Notes under the pieces: generated by a model | Told to the model about the DNA's origin: nothing | Database searches by the model: none | Seen by the model: the letters and a program-made list of their open reading frames with translations, nothing else | From: Bradyrhizobium sp. Tv2a-2 | Lineage (GTDB): Bacteria > Pseudomonadota > Alphaproteobacteria > Rhizobiales > Xanthobacteraceae | Assembly (NCBI RefSeq): GCF_000472425.1 | Contig: NZ_AXAI01000008.1 | Location: 310,001 to 374,000, forward strand | Direction of reading: 5' to 3' | Length of the DNA stretch: 64,000 nucleotides | Program-made: the position numbers and the translations under genes | Shown: piece after piece, positions 26,322-34,573 of the stretch | How positions within the stretch are numbered: position 1 is the first letter of the stretch | Layout: every line of letters begins with the position of its first letter

Positions 26322-28382
26322 ATGTTCACCATTGGAGTAGACGTCGGCGGCACCTTCACCGATCTCGTGGCCATCGATGCTGCGGGGCGTACGGTGTTCG
26401 CGAAATCGCCATCCAAGCCGGCCGACCAATCGATCGGCGTCATGGCGGGATTGGAGGAGCTGGCGCGTCGGCTGAGCCTGCCGGTTGCGGAGATGCTGGC
26501 GCAGACGCAGCGCTTCGTCCATGGCACGACGGTCGCGACCAATGCATTGCTCGAGCGCAAGGGCGCGCGCGTCGCGCTGCTCACCACCGAGGGCCACCGC
26601 GACATCATCGAGATGCGCGAGGGGCTGAAGCCCAATCGCTACGATCTCCGTTCCTCGCCGCCTGAACCGCTGGTGCCGCGCGAATTGCGTTTCGGCGTGC
26701 GCGAGCGGCTGCGGCCTTCTGGCGAGGTAATGACACCGCTTGATGAGGCCTCGCTCGGCGAAGCCATCGCCGCAATCAAGCGGTCCGGGGTCACATCGGT
26801 CGCGATCTGCTTCCTGCATGCCTACCGCAATCCCGCACATGAAATCGAAGCGGCCGAGCGCGTGAGGCGCGAGCTACCTGATGTCAGCGTGTCCTGTTCC
26901 AGCGACGTGCTGCCGCAGATCAAGGAATATGAGCGCGTCTCAACCACGGTCGTGAACGCCTATGTCGGCCCCGTGGTTCGCCGTTATCTCGAGCGGCTGG
27001 AGCGGCGCCTGGTCGAGGCGGGCCTCAAGGGCAGTCTCTTTATCATTCTCTCCCATGGCGGCATGGCGCCCGTCGGGGAAGCCGCGCGGCTGGCAGCGGC
27101 AACTGTCTTGTCGGGGCCCGCGGGCGGCATTTCCGGCTGCAGGCGTTGCGCCGACATGCTGGAGCTCAAGGATCTCGTCGCCTTCGACATGGGAGGCACC
27201 TCGACCGATATTTCGCTCGTGGCCGACGGCCGCGTGACGCTGTCGGCCGATGGCGGCCTGGCCGGCGAGCGCATCGCCCTGCGCAGCCTCGACATCGCCT
27301 CGATCGCCGCCGGTGGCGGCTCGATCGCCTCGGTCGATCGCGGCGGCATTTTCCGGGTCGGCCCCGAAAGCGCTGGGGCCATGCCGGGGCCGGCGGCCTA
27401 CGGCCAAGGCGGTCTCGCGGCGACAGTGACCGATGCCAACGTCGTCCTCGGTTATCTCGATGCGAAGGCATTCATGGGCGGTGCGCGGCCGCTCGATGTG
27501 GCGGCTGCTGAAGCTGCGATCGACCATCTCGCGGCCGCTTTGAACATCACCAGCGTCGAGGCGGCCGCCGGCATCTTCCGTCTGGTCAATCTGAAGATGG
27601 CCGACGGTATACGCCTGATGACGGTTCGCCGTGGCGTCGATCCGCGCCGCTTTGCACTTCTCAGCTTCGGCGGCGCCGCGGGCCTGCATGCCGTGGAACT
27701 CGCGCGGCAGCTGGACATCTCTCGCATCATCGTGCCGACCACCGCATCGGTGCTGTCGGCCTGGGGCATGCTGACCAGTGATCTCCGTTATGAGCTGAGC
27801 CGCACCCATTTCGAGAGCGGTGCGCGCTCGACGGCGGACGAGGTGCGCTCGATCTTTGCCGATCTCGAAACGCGCGCGACAAAGCGCCTGCGCGGCTGGT
27901 TCGACGGGTCCGTTACGGTCGAGCGCTCCGCTGAAATGCGCTATGGCGAGCAGATCTTCGAGATCGACGTGCCGCTCGACGGCATCGATCTCAATTCACC
28001 CCGTTTGATCGAACAGATCGAGGCGCGCTTCCACCGCCGCCATGAAGAGCTCTACACCTATGCTTCCCCCGAGCAGGAGGTCGTGTTCGTCAACGCGCGC
28101 GTCGCCGCCATTGGCGCGGTTTCCGTGCCTGAACAGCACGCCCGCGCGGCGACGCCGGCCTCGCGTGCCGCTCCGCGCGGGCGCCGGCAAGCCTGGTTCG
28201 GCGCCTGGCGCGACGTCGATGTCTATGCCCTCGACGATCTCAAGCCGGGGCAGACGCTCGCAGGCCCTGCTATCATCGAGGCGGAGACCACGACGGTGAT
28301 GATCAACGAGGGAGATCGGCTGTCGGTCAACCCGCTGGGCTGGCTGGATATCCGGGTTGCGGGCTCCCGGACCGACGTATAA
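26322..28382 (+). CDS. hyuA: hydantoinase A / 5-oxoprolinase family ATPase subunit
   Basis: The 686-residue product begins with the ASKHA ATPase loop GVDVGGTFTDL, with the second phosphate motif FDMGGTSTDISLV mid-protein and GGGSIASVD after it; the C-terminal part is the usual HyuA domain (RYGEQIFEIDV-like MRYGEQIFEIDV). It starts just after the hyuB stop; a TTG two codons upstream overlaps that stop and is an alternative start. The pair implies ATP-coupled opening of a cyclic amide. Confidence 0.88.
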   Translation: MFTIGVDVGGTFTDLVAIDAAGRTVFAKSPSKPADQSIGVMAGLEELARRLSLPVAEMLAQTQRFVHGTTVATNALLERKGARVALLTTEGHRDIIEMREGLKPNRYDLRSSPPEPLVPRELRFGVRERLRPSGEVMTPLDEASLGEAIAAIKRSGVTSVAICFLHAYRNPAHEIEAAERVRRELPDVSVSCSSDVLPQIKEYERVSTTVVNAYVGPVVRRYLERLERRLVEAGLKGSLFIILSHGGMAPVGEAARLAAATVLSGPAGGISGCRRCADMLELKDLVAFDMGGTSTDISLVADGRVTLSADGGLAGERIALRSLDIASIAAGGGSIASVDRGGIFRVGPESAGAMPGPAAYGQGGLAATVTDANVVLGYLDAKAFMGGARPLDVAAAEAAIDHLAAALNITSVEAAAGIFRLVNLKMADGIRLMTVRRGVDPRRFALLSFGGAAGLHAVELARQLDISRIIVPTTASVLSAWGMLTSDLRYELSRTHFESGARSTADEVRSIFADLETRATKRLRGWFDGSVTVERSAEMRYGEQIFEIDVPLDGIDLNSPRLIEQIEARFHRRHEELYTYASPEQEVVFVNARVAAIGAVSVPEQHARAATPASRAAPRGRRQAWFGAWRDVDVYALDDLKPGQTLAGPAIIEAETTTVMINEGDRLSVNPLGWLDIRVAGSRTDV

Positions 28383-28448
28383 CCAGGCGGAATAGCCAAT
28401 TCTTGCGGCTCAGTTAGCACGACGGTCTTTCTCACCGCGATCGCTGGT

Positions 28449-28934
28449 CTATTCCCGCGGAGCTTTATGCTCTTCCAGCACGCGCCCCACCATGGCAGCT
28501 CGAGACGTGACGCCAAGTTTCGCGAACGTTCGGCGCAGGTGAGTGCGGACTGTCCACGAACTGATCCGGAGGGCCGAGGCGATCGTCTTGTTGTGGTAGC
28601 CTTTCGCTACCATACGAACGATCTCTCGCTCGCGTGGACTTAGAGAACTAAGCGCCGGGGGTGAGGAAGAGGTTCGAAGGAGAAGGTAGCGCGCTCCATC
28701 GACATTGATGTCCAAAATAATCTCTTCACATTCCTGCTCGGGTCGAATCGCGGACTTACAGGTAGCAGTGAGACGAATGAGCCGGCGAACAACTTCTTCA
28801 AGATCACGTTCCTGCTCATGCGGCAGTTCCTCGTTAACGCGATCCAGGGATTGTCGGAACGACACAGCCGTTGCCCTACGCTTACAAGCAGCATGAAGCG
28901 CTGAAACCGTCGTTGGTTCTGCTGAAACAGACAC
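28449..28934 (-). CDS. LuxR-type HTH regulator, divergent from the putative RiPP genes
   Basis: The 161-residue protein has a helical N-terminal region of unknown type and a C-terminal GerE-like HTH (about 92-155: LSPREREIVRMVAKGYHNKT, then SSWTVRTHLRRTFAKLGV). There is no receiver or autoinducer domain. It is divergently placed from the tandem small genes at 29329 and 29716, 394 bp away, and a 20-bp-period direct repeat lies between. This arrangement makes it the likely local regulator. Confidence 0.85.
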   Translation of the reverse strand: MSVSAEPTTVSALHAACKRRATAVSFRQSLDRVNEELPHEQERDLEEVVRRLIRLTATCKSAIRPEQECEEIILDINVDGARYLLLRTSSSPPALSSLSPREREIVRMVAKGYHNKTIASALRISSWTVRTHLRRTFAKLGVTSRAAMVGRVLEEHKAPRE

Positions 28935-28997
28935 ACGACAAGGTTGCTATATTACCACTGAAACAGCCATAAGGTGCAAGTCACTCGTTTGGGCGAC

Positions 28998-29036
28998 GCG
29001 CGACAAAATCTCGCACTGCGCGACAAATGTTCGCAC
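28998..29036. promoter_or_regulatory. two 19-bp direct repeats, 20-bp period, in the luxR/RiPP divergent region
   Basis: GCGCGACAAAATCTCGCAC (28998-29016) is repeated as GCGCGACAAATGTTCGCAC (29018-29036), matching at 16 of 19 positions. The 20-bp period equals two helical turns, placing both on one DNA face, as for tandem regulator sites. The remainder of the 394-bp gap holds no recognisable gene. Confidence 0.5.
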
Positions 29037-29328
29037 GGAACTGATCAGTGCATCAGCTCAATTGACACGCTCAAGCAGTCAGATGGCCTGAATTTTCGTG
29101 GCTTGATCGAGTTTTGCTTGGACCCAGCTGCGGGTACATGCCGAACAAGCCTGCGTGCTGGTCGCTCAAAAGGGTGACTAGCAAATCTGCTTCGTGGCTC
29201 CACTATTGCTGCAGGCAGAGCGGCGTCGTCAGCGATTTAAGAGCGTGATGATTTTACGCTGGATCAATCCGGATCGATACATCTGGATCAGGCCGTCGAC
29301 ACTTGCATCTTGGATGAGGAGGCGTCAC

Positions 29329-29637
29329 ATGGCAGAAAATTTGTTCAGCATCGACACACTGCGCGGATCAGGCACTCCGCTGATGGCTAAGATGGCTTTG
29401 GGCATGATCAGCCAGGATCTGAGCAGCGACGCAAAGGCCCGAGCTGCGTTCATTCGCGATCCGTCGGGGTTCATCAAATCCCGTTACGGAGCGTTAACTG
29501 GACCGAACGAAGATGCGTTCTTCCAGGGCCTTGCGAAGATGTATGAAGACGGAAACTGCTGCGGCGGCGGGTGCGGTTGCGGCGGCGGTGGGCAAGGGTC
29601 CGGATGCAGTGCCGCCGCTCGAGTGCGGGAAGAATAG
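29329..29637 (+). CDS. putative RiPP precursor peptide 1 (conserved leader, Cys/Gly-rich core)
   Basis: The start at 29329 is fixed by GAGGAGG 6 bp upstream and by alignment with the next gene. Of the 102 residues, 6-75 form a helical, leader-like region (SIDTLRGSG, KMALGMISQDLSSD, RAAFIRDPSGFIK). The C-terminus is Gly/Cys-rich: Cys77, Cys78, Cys82, Cys84 and Cys93 in NCCGGGCGCGGGGQGSGC, then SAAARVREE. It is followed by a near-copy and a radical-SAM enzyme. A metal-binding (metallothionein-like) protein is the alternative. Confidence 0.75.
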   Translation: MAENLFSIDTLRGSGTPLMAKMALGMISQDLSSDAKARAAFIRDPSGFIKSRYGALTGPNEDAFFQGLAKMYEDGNCCGGGCGCGGGGQGSGCSAAARVREE

Positions 29638-29715
29638 TGCGCCCCTGATGCGGCTCGAAGGGCCGCGCGAGGATAAGCCATCACGGCATCCGAAATCTCA
29701 AGCAAAGAGGTCGCC

Positions 29716-29985
29716 ATGACTGACATTTATAGCCTGGATACCCTGCGCGGCTCGGGCAGTCCGCTGCTAGCCAAAATGGCACTTGGAATGATTAGCCAGG
29801 AGCTGAGCAGCGACCCGAAGGCACGCGCCGCATTTATTCGAGATCCATCGGGCTTCATCAAGCAATACTACGGCGGAGCGGCGAGTCCGAGCGAGGAACA
29901 ATTTTTTCGGAGCTTGGCCAAGATCTATGAAAACGGCAATTGCTGTGGTGGTGGCTGCGGCTGCGGACATATCAATGACGTGTAG
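29716..29985 (+). CDS. putative RiPP precursor peptide 2 (paralogue of the preceding gene)
   Basis: The 89-residue product repeats the leader of precursor 1 with few changes (SLDTLRGSGSPLLAKMALGM, then RAAFIRDPSGFIK at about 38-50). It ends in a shorter core, NCCGGGCGCGHINDV, with Cys76, Cys77, Cys81 and Cys83. The fifth Cys and long Gly tail of precursor 1 are missing. Ribosome site AGAGG. It is 78 bp after precursor 1 and 76 bp before the radical-SAM gene, so probably co-transcribed. Confidence 0.75.
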   Translation: MTDIYSLDTLRGSGSPLLAKMALGMISQELSSDPKARAAFIRDPSGFIKQYYGGAASPSEEQFFRSLAKIYENGNCCGGGCGCGHINDV

Positions 29986-30061
29986 CCAGTGACCCGCTGC
30001 TGTATTCGAGATACCGCTGAAGAGGACGAGGCTGATTGTCTAACGCGGAAAGGCCCTGACA

Positions 30062-31465
30062 ATGATCGTCTCCTATCAAGACCGCCGCGCGTCGTTTGAT
30101 CCTGGAACACTTGCTTTCGAGCCCCTCGCTGCTTTTGAGATGGTCAACGGTGTCGGCGAGCCGTCTGGCACGGCCGCCCTGCTGCGTGACGCGCCTACGG
30201 CTGTCGGAAATGCACGGGCCTTCGAATTGCCGGGTGGCCGGGCACAACGGCAGTGGAAACGCGGGCGTTGGCTCGATCGACTGGTGCTGAACGTCGCCAA
30301 TTATTGCAATCTCGATTGCGTGTACTGCTATGCGCAGGGCGGAGACTATGGCGGCCCGCATGAACGAATGACCTTCGAAGTCGGGCGCAGCGCGTTCAGG
30401 AAGTTCTATGACACTTACGACGAAATATCACGCGTGATGTTTTTTGGCGGCGAGCCGTTATTGAACGCTGACGTGATCGAGCGACTGTGCGAATTCGGAT
30501 GGCAAACCGCAGATGAGCTCGGGCGCGCCCGGCCAACTTATACGATGATTACCAACGGCACGATCCTTTCGCCACGGATCATCGATCTGATCAAGCGGTA
30601 TCAGCTGAAAATGACGGTGAGTCTCGACGGCCCTCCGGAGATAAACGACAAGCTTCGGATCGCGCGCACGGGACAGCCGATCACACGGCGCGTCGAGGAA
30701 AACATCCGTATCCTCCAGCACGAAACCGGCCAGCCGGGTCAAATCGAAGGCACCTACACGCGGTTACACGTTGAGCAGGGCGTCAAGGTTACCGACGTGA
30801 TGGATTATATTCGCGATGAGCTCGGGATTCATCTTCTGCACATGCCCATCAACGTGTTGGGAAAGTCAAATCGGCACGATCCACTCGCGATAAGGCCCGA
30901 AGACTTCGATCTCGTAAACTCGTACTACTCCGCGGCCGTGTCCCGTTCCATTCGCGATGTCGTCACCAAGCCGGTTGACGAGCTCTGCCTCCTGAGTGCC
31001 GTAGTCGAAATGGTGGACACACTCGTTCATCCCTCGGATCACCCATCCATTTTCATTTGCCCGGCCGGCAACGGCACCATCGCTGTCGACTCAGACGGCA
31101 CCGTCTATCCTTGCTTCATGTTCTACCGGAATTCGAAGTTTCGTCTTGGCTCCGTCGTTCGACGCGATGCCAAGGTTCTCGAGGACGTCGCTCAGAAGGC
31201 GTTTGTCGAAGGTCTCAGGCCCGAAGCAATTCCGAGCCTGGCGAAATCGTGGGCATGGCGTTTTCTCCAGGGCTGTGCAGGAGGCAATTACTTCAAAAAC
31301 GAGGATCACGGCGTCGTTGCCGAGGACGAAGTTCGCTTCGTTGAAGCCATGGTCAGCGCGGCGGTCGTCGAGCTTGCTCATTTGAAGTCTGATGACCTTC
31401 AGTGGAAGTATCTTCCCATGGCCTTGAACCTGTTCAAGCTGTTTGTCGATGCGCCCAGGGAATGA
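30062..31465 (+). CDS. radical SAM / SPASM-type peptide-modifying enzyme
   Basis: The 467-residue protein has the radical-SAM [4Fe-4S] motif Cys82-x3-Cys86-x2-Cys89 (NYCNLDCVYCYAQ), the GGEP SAM motif at 129-132, MTVSLDGP at 184-191, and a C-terminal region with Cys333, Cys351 (GTVYPCFMF) and Cys405 (LQGCAGGNY), the pattern of a SPASM/twitch domain with auxiliary clusters. An N-terminal extension (1-70) may bind a leader peptide. Such enzymes make thioether or C-C links in ribosomal peptides or mature quinone cofactors. Its place behind two Cys-rich small genes points to these as substrates. Confidence 0.88.
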   Translation: MIVSYQDRRASFDPGTLAFEPLAAFEMVNGVGEPSGTAALLRDAPTAVGNARAFELPGGRAQRQWKRGRWLDRLVLNVANYCNLDCVYCYAQGGDYGGPHERMTFEVGRSAFRKFYDTYDEISRVMFFGGEPLLNADVIERLCEFGWQTADELGRARPTYTMITNGTILSPRIIDLIKRYQLKMTVSLDGPPEINDKLRIARTGQPITRRVEENIRILQHETGQPGQIEGTYTRLHVEQGVKVTDVMDYIRDELGIHLLHMPINVLGKSNRHDPLAIRPEDFDLVNSYYSAAVSRSIRDVVTKPVDELCLLSAVVEMVDTLVHPSDHPSIFICPAGNGTIAVDSDGTVYPCFMFYRNSKFRLGSVVRRDAKVLEDVAQKAFVEGLRPEAIPSLAKSWAWRFLQGCAGGNYFKNEDHGVVAEDEVRFVEAMVSAAVVELAHLKSDDLQWKYLPMALNLFKLFVDAPRE

Positions 31466-31866
31466 TAATCCACTGGCGTTCGGGTCGAATCTTGGTAACT
31501 CGCCAGTGTTCGAGGGAAAGCAGCTTGGAGAAGCGTGGACCATCCGATGCGGACCTGCTCGTGCGAGCTGCCGGCGATCTCTGGAGATGGAGCAAGACGG
31601 GATTTGACACCGTCGATGATCCAACGTTTCAGAGACGCTTGGCCGCTTGCACCGAGTGTCCCAATGTCATGCGGGCCCCCAAGCGGCTGATATACCAGGC
31701 CGTGGCCGGCGGCGATCCGAACGCTCGAATGTGCGTGCTTTGCGGGTGTATCGTCGCTCACAAGGCTCGTTTGGCTTCGGAAACTTGCCCGGATCGGGAT
31801 CCGAACAATACGGAGACGAACCGATGGGGCGAGCGGCCGAACGGAGACACCCAAGTGCAGCGCTAA
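31462..31866 (+). CDS. small Cys-cluster protein translationally coupled to the radical SAM gene
   Basis: The ATG at 31462 overlaps the radical-SAM stop (ATGA), which favours it over an in-frame start 60 bp earlier. The 134-residue product carries CTECPN at about 84-89 and CVLCGC at about 112-117, with KARLASETCP after it; this two-part CxxC/CxxCxC pattern resembles small zinc- or iron-sulfur-binding domains. It may deliver or bind the peptide, or be an electron carrier. It ends 4 bp inside the convergent P450 gene. Family not recognised. Confidence 0.7.
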   Translation: MIIHWRSGRILVTRQCSRESSLEKRGPSDADLLVRAAGDLWRWSKTGFDTVDDPTFQRRLAACTECPNVMRAPKRLIYQAVAGGDPNARMCVLCGCIVAHKARLASETCPDRDPNNTETNRWGERPNGDTQVQR

Positions 31867-33059
31867 TGCGTGGTGCGGGCTGACGCCGCCACCCTGTCCC
31901 ATTCGAGCGGCAGATTGAGCAGGCCGCGGAACGCCCAGCCGACGATCCGCACCGGCGGCTCTGCAATCAGCCGGAGATTCTTCAGCCGTGCAAACACGGT
32001 CGGCAGTGCCACATCAGCGACCATCGCGCGCGAGGCCCAGGCGCCGGCGCAGAAATGCGGCCCCGCGCCGAACGCGACGCTCTTCGAGGTGTCACGGGCA
32101 AGATCGAACCTGTCAGGCGCGGCAAAGTGCTTCTCGTCCCGATTGGCGGAGCCGAACATCAGGAACACGCGCTCCTCCGGCTCGAAGGCGATGTCGCGAA
32201 TGGTCCAGGGTTTTGTGATCCGCCGCGGCGACATGCCGATCGGCGAAATCCAGCGGGCATATTCCTCGAACGCCTGCAGCCACGGCCTTTCGCCGCTTTG
32301 GATCAGCGCGAGCTGCTCGGGGTGCGCCAATAGCGCCCATGTCGCGCCTGCAATCGCATCGCGCGGCTCGTTCTGGCCGCCCGAGATCGCAAGCTTGATG
32401 TTGGCCCGCACGCTCTCCATGGGCATGCCCGAAGCCGCCATGACGCCGAGCAGGCTCTTGTCGGGCGTCCTTCGCAGCACCGGCAGCATGTCGTCGATCG
32501 CGGCATCGATGCCGGCGGTCGCGACATGGCAGCGCGCCTCGACCGCGGCATCGCCGGTGTAGTTGGCGATGCCGTCGATCATGCCTTGCGACCAGGCATT
32601 CATGTCCTCGAAGCGCATGTTGGTGAGCCCGGTGATCGACTTCAGGCATTCGGCCGAGAAGGGTAACGCAAAGGCCTGGACGAAATCGACCGCGCCCGAT
32701 GATGGCAGGTTATCGATGATGCGATCGGCATGAGCCTGGAATTGCGCGATCCAGTTCGACTTCACCGCCCGTGGCGAGACTGCCGGGAAGAATACGTTGC
32801 GCTCGGCCAGATGCGCTTCGCCATCCTTGCGCATCATGTTGTGCCCCATGAGCTTGTTCATGAGACCTTCGGGCTGGTGCGAGCTGAAGATATCGATCTG
32901 CTTCTCGGAAACAAAGATGTCGTCGCGGCTGCACAACAGTGTCGAGTTGAGCTGCGGCACGAATGCGATCGGCGCCTCCTTCCGCAACTGGGCCAGCGTC
33001 GGGTAGGGGTCCTGCCAGAAGGCCTTGACGTCGATATCGATGCGGGGAGCGCTGCTCAC
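31863..33059 (-). CDS. cytochrome P450
   Basis: The 398-residue soluble P450 has the haem loop FGAGPHFCAGAW with Cys337, the ExxR pair at 266-269 and an I-helix segment ISGGQNEPRD in which the usual Thr is replaced (GGxNEPRD is a bacterial subgroup feature). The substrate is unknown. It converges on, and overlaps by 4 bp, the Cys-cluster gene, so it is probably expressed separately; a tailoring role in the peptide system is possible but not shown. A LuxR-type regulator lies upstream in the same direction. Confidence 0.9.
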   Translation of the reverse strand: MSSAPRIDIDVKAFWQDPYPTLAQLRKEAPIAFVPQLNSTLLCSRDDIFVSEKQIDIFSSHQPEGLMNKLMGHNMMRKDGEAHLAERNVFFPAVSPRAVKSNWIAQFQAHADRIIDNLPSSGAVDFVQAFALPFSAECLKSITGLTNMRFEDMNAWSQGMIDGIANYTGDAAVEARCHVATAGIDAAIDDMLPVLRRTPDKSLLGVMAASGMPMESVRANIKLAISGGQNEPRDAIAGATWALLAHPEQLALIQSGERPWLQAFEEYARWISPIGMSPRRITKPWTIRDIAFEPEERVFLMFGSANRDEKHFAAPDRFDLARDTSKSVAFGAGPHFCAGAWASRAMVADVALPTVFARLKNLRLIAEPPVRIVGWAFRGLLNLPLEWDRVAASARTTH

Positions 33060-33158
33060 GGGGTGGCCTCGAGATGTTCGATCGCGCCAGCATAGACCGC
33101 GCAGCGCGCCGCGTCTGTCCCAATGGATGGGGACAGCCGGCCAGCAAGCATCGCCTGC

Positions 33159-33965
33159 TCAGTTCAGGCGCTGCGGTGCGGCGAACAGGCGCAGCGCGAT
33201 GGCGAACAGCTCGTTCTGGGAGGAGATGCCGAGCTTGTCATAGGCGCGCTTGCGATAGGTCAGGGTCGAGTGCAGGCCGATGCCGAGGTCGGCCGAAATC
33301 GCCTCCGAGCTGAAACCGGCGAGAATGCGCAGGCAGACCTCCTTTTCTCGCTCGGTCAGGCGCGTCAGCGGTGCACAGCTGGCAAACAGGCTCGCAAGTT
33401 TGCCGAACGGATCGGGCTCCGGCGCAGCCGGATCGCCAATATCATCCCGGAAATGCCGTGCTACCGCCGCGCCAATCGCGGGGGAAACCTGCATCAGGCG
33501 CTGGATCTGGCCCGGAGCAAAGCGGCCCTGCGCGGTGGTCCGGTAGAAATTCACGTAAAAGCAGGCGCTTTCGATCCAGATCGCGGTCGCGAATTTGTCA
33601 ACGATCGCGGAATCCTCGAAGAAGATCTTGCGGTATCGCTCGCCATACTTCCGTCGCGCGAAAGTCGGCAGCACGATCGGCGAGGAGCGTTCGCGTTCCC
33701 GAAAGATCGTCTCGCGATTGGGATCGGCGAGATGAAAGTGCCCGGCATAGGCGACACCGAGATCGGCGCCGGTCGGGATGTTACCGACGTCGAGCAGGCA
33801 GCGCGTGGCGCGCTCGCCGTCGAAGGTGAAGACCATGCAGTGGCCGACATCGGCGACACGGCGCAGCGTGTCGATCAGAGCTTGTGGGAATGAGGGGCGT
33901 CCGATCGCCAGCACCGCCGGCACAATGTCGCCCGCGCCCGTCTCCCTGAAGGCCGGAGCTTTCAT
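33159..33965 (-). CDS. LuxR-type HTH regulator with an N-terminal sensing domain
   Basis: The 268-residue protein ends in a GerE-type HTH (about 200-262: LTEREKEVCLRILAGFSSEA, then DLGIGLHSTLTYRKRAYDKL). The first ~190 residues look like a GAF-like or autoinducer-like sensor without a recognised ligand motif. It is 99 bp upstream of, and in the same direction as, the P450 gene and is its most likely regulator. Confidence 0.83.
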   Translation of the reverse strand: MKAPAFRETGAGDIVPAVLAIGRPSFPQALIDTLRRVADVGHCMVFTFDGERATRCLLDVGNIPTGADLGVAYAGHFHLADPNRETIFRERERSSPIVLPTFARRKYGERYRKIFFEDSAIVDKFATAIWIESACFYVNFYRTTAQGRFAPGQIQRLMQVSPAIGAAVARHFRDDIGDPAAPEPDPFGKLASLFASCAPLTRLTEREKEVCLRILAGFSSEAISADLGIGLHSTLTYRKRAYDKLGISSQNELFAIALRLFAAPQRLN

Positions 33966-34235
33966 GGTTTCCTCCTGGAATTTTTTGCGATCCTAGCAGC
34001 GGCCCTGCGGCCGTGGAAGCAGTCCGGGCGAGGGGCGCAGGCTCGCGAGCGATGCCGCTGTTGACCGAATGAGCGAAGCCGCCGGCCGGTTCCGGTCCGA
34101 CAGCAGGCCTCGGCTCGCAATACTTAACAGCCGCTAACAACCAATAACGCGCAATTTCACGGCTCCCGTAGCAAGGTCGTCCCGTAGCCGGGTAGGGTCC
34201 GGTCTACGCCGAACCAATCCTCGAGGGAGCCCAAC

Positions 34236-34547
34236 ATGGACAGCATTCTGCGCAATCAGGCCTCAATCGCGACCGCAAGCGCGCAGAAGGTCGCTATGAA
34301 GCTCGAAGTCGTGGTCATCCCCGTGTCCGACGTCGATCGTGCCAAGCGCTTCTACAATGGCCTCGGCTGGCGGCTGGACGCCGACTTTGCCGTCGGTGAC
34401 GACTACCGGGTGGTTCAGTTCACGCCGCCGGGGTCGGCATGCTCGGTCATCTTCGGCAAGAATGTCACCGCGGCATCGCGAGCAGGACGGTCGCGAGCTG
34501 CCGACCTGAGTTACCTCTCCCCGCCGGCAAGAGGTGCCCGAAGGTAA
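34236..34547 (+). pseudogene. glyoxalase/VOC-family protein, truncated
   Basis: A good GAGGGAG ribosome site and the first ~80 codons are intact and encode the N-terminal beta-alpha-beta-beta module of a VOC protein (KLEVVVIPVSDVDRAKRFYN, then VQFTPPGSACSVIFG). The second module, needed for the metal site, is absent: after about base 34475 the frame turns into unrelated Arg/Ser-rich sequence and stops just before the sulfotransferase gene end. Intact relatives are about 150 residues or more. Confidence 0.65.
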
Positions 34548-34573
34548 CCAGTGGGCCTGGGCCGGCCGCCGCG

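Noticed and set aside
29329-29985. Tandem small genes as Nif11- or nitrile-hydratase-leader-type precursors
   Set aside because: The leader is helical and of similar size, but I could not see the diagnostic motifs or a Gly-Gly cleavage site before the core, nor a LanM/cyclodehydratase gene.
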